Positions 42,733-47,339 of a stretch of DNA of 47,339 nucleotides are shown here, one piece after another; positions within the stretch are counted from its first letter, which is position 1, and the number at the start of each line of letters is the position of its first letter. Source of the DNA: Fidelibacterota bacterium UBA7300 (lineage in GTDB: Bacteria > Fidelibacterota > Marinisomatia > Marinisomatales > UBA2128); assembly GCA_002471865.1 (NCBI GenBank), contig DKQU01000041.1, forward strand, positions 1-47,339. Reading direction: 5' to 3'. A program made the position numbers and the translations under genes. The notes below the pieces were generated by a model. The model was given only the letters and a program-made list of their open reading frames with translations. It searched no databases and had not been told where the DNA came from.

Positions 42733-44754
42733 GTGACTCGGATAGTAACAGTAGTAGCTGTTTTTTCACTGTTGGGTATGGCTTTGCTGCCTACTGTCGA
42801 ATCTCTCAGTCGGATAGGTATTGGTATTCCACCCATTCCCGGTTCAGAGGGATTTGTTCTTCTGGCAACTCTATGGGTTGCATTTTTGGGTGCTATTTTG
42901 GCTGCTCGAGATAAACGTCTGTTGGCGTTATCACAGGAAGTAGAGTATTCAGATAACCAACCGGTTAGCTTGCGGACACTGTACAGCAATACCATGACTT
43001 TTGTGCTTGTGTCAGTCATGACCTACGCTAGTGCAGGGTTCGTCTTGGAGAATTTTGCTGCAGAGACAAAAGTAGTCCCCGCACCGTTCTGGGTAGTAGC
43101 AGTGATAATACCCATTGGATTCGCTTTAATAACTACTTCAGTATTCTTGGTGAGTCCTAGAAATATCCTTGTTCGAGGGTCCATGATTTTCGCAATAATT
43201 ATTGTTTCGATCATGGGCTACTTTGAGTTGTTTACTCAGCCACAGTTCTTTTGGATAGGAGTTGTCTTGATTCTTGTCTCATTTCCTATGGGTGTCCCCA
43301 TCTTTGCAGTTTTAGGCGGTTTATCCATGCTTATACTTCATTACAATTTTGGCACTATTCAGACCATTGCGAATGAAGCTTTTACTATAACTGAAAAATA
43401 TGAATACGCCACCATACCGCTCTTTGCTTTGACAGGATATATTTTGGCGGAAGGGGGAGCACCCAAGCGATTAGTGGGGGTATTCCATAACTGGTTCGGT
43501 TGGATGCCGGGTGGAACTCCAATTGCGACTGCGCTGATTTGCGCTTTCTTCACAGCCTTAACGGGAGGTTCTGGTGTCACTATTCTTGCTCTTGGCGGAC
43601 TCCTCCTGCCTATGCTGCGTGAAGAAGGTTATCCATTGGGATTTTCCATAGGATTAATTACCGTTTCCGGCTCACTGGGTCTTCTTTTTCCTCCAAGTCT
43701 ACCACTTATCCTTTATGGCGTAAGAGGTGGTACTTCTATGCAGTTAGGAATTGATAAAATCTTCCAGGCTGCTTTTGTCCCGGGACTTATTTTAGTGGGC
43801 TTGGTTAGCTTATGGGGAATCCGGCAGAGTTATATATCCAAAGTTGAACGGACTTCTTTTGATCTTAACCGGGCTGTAAAGTCTCTTTGGGAGGCTAAAT
43901 GGGAGGTAGTGATACCTTTCCTAATTCTTCTCTCAATTCTTACAGGTTTTACCCGCCTCGTAGAGGTAGCTGCCATGAGTGCGGTTTATTCTCTCATTGT
44001 GGAAGTTTATATTTATAAAGACCTAAAACTGGATGATCTATATAAAGTTGTTGCAAAATGCGCCAAATTCGTTGGAGGTATCCTTATAATCATTGCTATG
44101 GCAAAAGCACTTAATCTGGCATTTGTGGATATTTATTTTTACGAGACTATGATAAATTGGATAGAAAACAATATTCATAACAAATTTGTTTTATTGTTGG
44201 CACTAAACATCTTTTTACTCATTGTAGGGTGTCTAATGGATATTTTTTCTGCGATCATTATCATTGTACCACTTATAAGTCAACTTTTCAGTTCGTCAAC
44301 ATTTTCTATGTTTGGAGAATTTTCTGAAGGTGGGATTGCCATGATGCTCGGGCTTCAAGCTGTTCATATCGCAGTTATCTTTATTGCCAATCTAGAGTTG
44401 GGTTATATAACTCCTCCCGTCGGAATGAACTTGTTTCTTTCGGCTTATCGTTTCGACAAACCTCTCTCAAAGATTTACCGAGCTACACTTCCTTACTTTT
44501 TGATTCTGTTGTTTGGTGTTATGGTGATTACTTACGTGCCTATCGCCTTCCCCGGACTGTTACCCGGTATAGAATCTTCCTCGACTGATAGCGACGAAGA
44601 TGGAATGCCCGATTGGTGGGAAAAGGCATTTATGCTCAATGTCAACGAAGATGATTCAGGAAAAGATTCTGATAAAGATGGTGTGACCAATCTGGAAGAA
44701 TTTAATCAGGGAAGCAATCCACGAAAACCACCCGAGTTGGATGACAGTGGTTAA
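42733..44754 (+). CDS. TRAP transporter fused permease (DctQ-DctM) with C-terminal calcium-binding tail
   Basis: The 673-residue protein carries both TRAP membrane subunits: an N-terminal DctQ-like four-helix part (about 1-165), then a DctM-type large permease (about 170-605) with FPMGVPIFAVLGGLSMLI, TALTGGSGVTILALGGLLLP, GSLGLLFPPSLPLILYG and NLELGYITPPVGMNLFL. After the last helix (about 605) is a 58-residue hydrophilic tail with two thrombospondin-type-3-like calcium motifs (DSDEDGMPDWWE, 619-630; DSDKDGVTNLEEF, 645-657). The start is GTG at 42733. The tail is unusual on a permease. Confidence 0.9.
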   Translation: MTRIVTVVAVFSLLGMALLPTVESLSRIGIGIPPIPGSEGFVLLATLWVAFLGAILAARDKRLLALSQEVEYSDNQPVSLRTLYSNTMTFVLVSVMTYASAGFVLENFAAETKVVPAPFWVVAVIIPIGFALITTSVFLVSPRNILVRGSMIFAIIIVSIMGYFELFTQPQFFWIGVVLILVSFPMGVPIFAVLGGLSMLILHYNFGTIQTIANEAFTITEKYEYATIPLFALTGYILAEGGAPKRLVGVFHNWFGWMPGGTPIATALICAFFTALTGGSGVTILALGGLLLPMLREEGYPLGFSIGLITVSGSLGLLFPPSLPLILYGVRGGTSMQLGIDKIFQAAFVPGLILVGLVSLWGIRQSYISKVERTSFDLNRAVKSLWEAKWEVVIPFLILLSILTGFTRLVEVAAMSAVYSLIVEVYIYKDLKLDDLYKVVAKCAKFVGGILIIIAMAKALNLAFVDIYFYETMINWIENNIHNKFVLLLALNIFLLIVGCLMDIFSAIIIIVPLISQLFSSSTFSMFGEFSEGGIAMMLGLQAVHIAVIFIANLELGYITPPVGMNLFLSAYRFDKPLSKIYRATLPYFLILLFGVMVITYVPIAFPGLLPGIESSSTDSDEDGMPDWWEKAFMLNVNEDDSGKDSDKDGVTNLEEFNQGSNPRKPPELDDSG

Positions 44755-44921
44755 TATCAACTGTATTAACTCAAAACGTCGTAAATTGAATTCCTTGATA
44801 TAAGGTGAACATGAGAATATATTCGACCCATAATTTTGGTGAGGATAGAATGGGAACACGTTTGGAAACTAGTCGTTAGATTTGAGAACATCTTATTACA
44901 GGCATCTGGAAAATTGAATTA

Positions 44922-46340
44922 ATGAGAAAAACACTTTATAGCGTCGTTATTGCATTTGTTCTGTCACAAGGGACTTTATTTGGTATAAGTGAAGCTTCTG
45001 CACTATTCCTGCTTATTTCCCCCGGTGCCCGTGCTGGTGGAATGGGAGAGGCTCAGGTTGCTGTGGCAAATGATGCTTACGCCAGTTATTGGAATCCTGC
45101 CGGTCTTGCTTTCCTTGAAGATAGCGAGGTTGCACTTATGCATGTAAATTGGCTGCAGAATTTAGTTCCGGACATGTATTATGAATTTCTCGCTTATCAT
45201 AAACATGTTCCTTCATTAGGCACACTTGGCGGTCACGTAATTTTTCTGAATTTAGGAGAACAAGAGCGACGAGGTGAAAACAACGAAGATTTGGGAACTT
45301 TTACCAGCTTCATGTACGCCTTGACTCTCTCTTATGGGGCTAAAATTTCACCTTATTCATCTATCGGACTTAATGCAAAAATATTACACCAAAATTTGAC
45401 AGGTAAAGGAGCAGGGGCAGAGAGAGGTGAAGGCGTTTCCACAGACTTTGCTTTCGATCTCGCCTATCTTCAGAAGGGATTTTTAACACCCAAATTAGAC
45501 ATGGGCATTACTATTACAAATATTGGACCGAAAGTTTCATTCATCGATGAAGCACAAGCTGACCCCATGCCTACAAATCTTACGTTAGGGTTGAATTATC
45601 GAATTATAGATACTGAATTTAACCGACTTAATCTTGTCGTCGATTTTGATAAGATGCTAGTGGCCTCTTATCCAGAGATGGACTGGGATGGTGATGGACG
45701 AGTCGGTTTATACAATGATAATGGGAAATATGTGGGTGAAGCAGGAGAGTACAATGAAGCTGGGGACCGCGAGGCCGCACATACAGATCCTATCTATCTG
45801 GCTTTCTTCACCTCTTGGCTTGATGATTGGTATTTAGGAGGTGACATAGATTGGGATGAAAACACTCATATCGGCGGATATTACGAAACCGGTTTGCGCA
45901 GTGGTGAGCTTTTCGATGATTATGGTGCCGACGGAATTGATGGAACAGATGATGATGGTGAAGGTGACGGTGAGTGGGATGATGGTGAATCTTTTTCTGA
46001 TGATAACGGAAATGGCGAGTGGGATTCCTATGAATGGGGAGACGAAGGATACGGAAAGTATAATTCCGACGGTGAACTGGAAATTGGAACAGGAGCCAAC
46101 CGAAGTTTCTCTACCGAAATAGATGAGATGGTTTTCAACTTAGGGTTCGAGTACTGGTACTCCAAATATTTTGCTCTTCGCGGAGGATATTATTACGATA
46201 AACTCGGAAAGATCAGCAATCCTACTTTTGGGATAGGATTAAGATTCGCTGGATACGGTTTTGATGCAGGTTTTACACTTGGGCCTCCCGGACATCCACT
46301 TACCAATACAGTCAGATTTTCATTGAATATGGAGTTTTAA
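44922..46340 (+). CDS. PorV/PorQ-type outer-membrane protein
   Basis: The 472-residue protein has a signal peptide (about 1-26) and the hallmark start of PorV barrels, ISPGARAGGMGEAQVAVAND with AYASYWNPAGLAFLED. The C terminus is strand-like (RFAGYGFDAG, NTVRFSLNMEF with terminal Phe). PorV is the outer-membrane shuttle of the type IX secretion system in Bacteroidota and relatives. An Asp/Glu/Gly-rich segment (about 329-385, DDDGEGDGEWDDGES) is inserted in the barrel and looks like a calcium-binding extracellular loop. A 167-base gap (44755-44921) separates it from the TRAP genes. Confidence 0.85.
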   Translation: MRKTLYSVVIAFVLSQGTLFGISEASALFLLISPGARAGGMGEAQVAVANDAYASYWNPAGLAFLEDSEVALMHVNWLQNLVPDMYYEFLAYHKHVPSLGTLGGHVIFLNLGEQERRGENNEDLGTFTSFMYALTLSYGAKISPYSSIGLNAKILHQNLTGKGAGAERGEGVSTDFAFDLAYLQKGFLTPKLDMGITITNIGPKVSFIDEAQADPMPTNLTLGLNYRIIDTEFNRLNLVVDFDKMLVASYPEMDWDGDGRVGLYNDNGKYVGEAGEYNEAGDREAAHTDPIYLAFFTSWLDDWYLGGDIDWDENTHIGGYYETGLRSGELFDDYGADGIDGTDDDGEGDGEWDDGESFSDDNGNGEWDSYEWGDEGYGKYNSDGELEIGTGANRSFSTEIDEMVFNLGFEYWYSKYFALRGGYYYDKLGKISNPTFGIGLRFAGYGFDAGFTLGPPGHPLTNTVRFSLNMEF

Positions 46341-46366
46341 GATAGTCAAACAAATGTCAGGTTATC

Positions 46367-46399
46367 AGTCCTGTGGTCGAACGATTACAGGACTTTTTT
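46367..46399 (+). terminator. Rho-independent terminator after the PorV-like gene
   Basis: Arms AGTCCTG (46367-46373) and CAGGACT (46388-46394) pair exactly across a 14-base loop, and a run of T follows (46394-46399). It is 26 bases after the stop and directly before the next gene. Confidence 0.75.
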
Positions 46400-46403
46400 A
46401 TAG

Positions 46404-47339
46404 ATGAATATTTCTAAGAATCTTACAATCCTTTTGATTGCAATTTCTGCAATTTCAGCACAACAAATTCCACTGCAGGGAGACATATCTATTCTTGTTA
46501 TCCGTACATCTTTCGCTCAAGACAGTGATGTGTCTACGACCGGAAATGGTCAATTTCTCATAGAAGATTACGAAGGAGATTGTATTCCCTACGTCCTCGA
46601 TCCGCCTCCGCATGATCGAGAGTATTTCGAGGCGCACCTCCAGGCTCTAGACAGTTACTTTAACTCAGTATCGCAAGAACAGTTAGGCATAGATATCTTA
46701 AACTCATTGGTGCTGCCTATCGATACTTTGGGCAGTTACAGTCTTGCTTCCACAATGGCATATTACAATCCCTACGGCGATGAGGAACTTCAGGAGTTGC
46801 GCTTAGCAGAACTGTTCCGAGATGCACTGGAAGCGGCATACGTGGACGAAGGAGGCATTGACTTTGATGCCTATGACCTGTTCACGGTGGTGCATGCCGG
46901 TGTCGGACAGGATTTCGCTCTGCCGTTTCTCGATCCCACTCCGGAAGATATAGCTTCGGCTTACATTGATTCCAATTTATTGCTGGAACAGTTGGGTGCT
47001 GCTGAAATAACTTTTAACAACGGAAGCTCTGTAAGCTCTGGAATCATTCTGCCGGAAACACAGAACCACCTCCTTTTTGATGAGGCGGATGATATTTTCT
47101 TCGGAGCGTCAGATCCGTGTGAATATCAGTTTGCTCTCACTGGTACATGGGCTTTAATGATGGGCTTTGCCATGGGCTTACCGCCACTGTGGGATACGGA
47201 ATCCGGCGAAAGCGGTGCCGGTGTTTTCGCTCTCATGGACCAGGGCTCCAATAATGGTCGTGGAGTCATCCCAGCACCACTTGATGCGTGGAGCCGTATT
47301 TATAGCGGTTGGGAGACCGCGACTACGGTTGGGCCAACC
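46404..47339 (+). CDS. Secreted M6-peptidase-like protein with lost zinc motif, 3' end beyond the window
   Basis: The frame is open from the ATG at 46404 to the window end (312 codons, no stop). It has a signal peptide (about 1-19, ending AISA). The C-terminal part follows the M6 metalloprotease pattern: TGTWALMMGFAMGLPPLWDT, GAGVFALMDQGSNNGRG and PAPLDAWSRIYSGW. In M6 enzymes the first stretch carries HEFGH; here the five positions (251-255) read LMMGF, so both zinc His and the catalytic Glu are missing, while the downstream structural segments are kept. A catalytically dead member or a repurposed binding protein is likely. It follows the PorV-like gene, so type IX export is possible; the C-terminal sorting domain, if any, is not visible. 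Confidence 0.8.
   Translation, partial: MNISKNLTILLIAISAISAQQIPLQGDISILVIRTSFAQDSDVSTTGNGQFLIEDYEGDCIPYVLDPPPHDREYFEAHLQALDSYFNSVSQEQLGIDILNSLVLPIDTLGSYSLASTMAYYNPYGDEELQELRLAELFRDALEAAYVDEGGIDFDAYDLFTVVHAGVGQDFALPFLDPTPEDIASAYIDSNLLLEQLGAAEITFNNGSSVSSGIILPETQNHLLFDEADDIFFGASDPCEYQFALTGTWALMMGFAMGLPPLWDTESGESGAGVFALMDQGSNNGRGVIPAPLDAWSRIYSGWETATTVGPT

Overview
This 47 kb window reads as ordinary chromosome from a Gram-negative, probably marine bacterium of the FCB superphylum. My best guess is Candidatus Marinimicrobia (SAR406/Neomarinimicrobiota). The evidence is a PorV-type outer-membrane protein, a starch-synthase-like gene next to a secreted lipoprotein as in Bacteroidota, a TRAP transporter with a TatT lipoprotein, and promoters of the form TTG-N20-TAnnTTTG that resemble the Bacteroidota pattern. 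Base composition is moderately AT-rich and even. I saw no rRNA, tRNA, CRISPR array, phage, transposase or attachment site.

Layout. (1) 1-2207: the 3' part of a sodium:alanine symporter gene, convergent with a CNNM/HlyC-type transporter. (2) 2321-8393, plus strand: murQ-anmK (peptidoglycan recycling), a phosphomannomutase/phosphoglucomutase, a polyprenyl diphosphate synthase, a phosphoglucose/phosphomannose isomerase, then a DUF151 nuclease-like gene with its own promoter. (3) 14984-8394, minus strand: the fatty-acid operon yceD-rpmF-plsX-fabH-fabD-fabG-acpP-fabF-rnc. (4) 21985-15100, minus strand: a tightly coupled operon of a cyclic-2,3-diphosphoglycerate-synthetase-like GTPase, carbamate kinase, sucC, sucD, ndk, a SPOR lipoprotein and a membrane protein, ending at a clear intrinsic terminator. 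(5) 22263-28364: two tandem homocysteine S-methyltransferase paralogues, a delta-1-pyrroline-5-carboxylate dehydrogenase, an M15 peptidase with a GNAT acetyltransferase, and a TauE/SafE permease with an ArsC-type reductase. (6) 28527-39420, plus strand: mreB-mreC-mreD-mrdA-rodA, then a CpoB/YbgF-like protein, a starch-synthase-like protein, a lipoprotein, an outer-membrane barrel and a TPR lipoprotein. (7) 39465-47339, plus strand: glyA, a TRAP transporter (TatT, DctP, fused DctQM), a PorV-like protein and the start of a secreted M6-peptidase-like protein.

The most striking signal is at 28014-28364. The ArsC-type gene has an in-frame TGA exactly at the catalytic cysteine (codon 12). It is followed by a stem-loop with the spacing and loop guanine expected of a bacterial SECIS element, and Arg60, Arg94 and Arg107 are intact. 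I read it as a selenocysteine-containing arsenate-reductase-family protein that conventional gene calling would truncate to 98 residues without its active site.

Other unusual items are: one S-methyltransferase paralogue that has lost all three zinc-binding cysteines; an M6-like secreted protein whose HExxH zinc motif is replaced; a TRAP permease with a C-terminal calcium-binding thrombospondin-type-3-like tail; a starch-synthase-like protein with only the N-terminal half and a substituted substrate lysine; and a cluster linking succinyl-CoA ligase, carbamate kinase and nucleoside diphosphate kinase.
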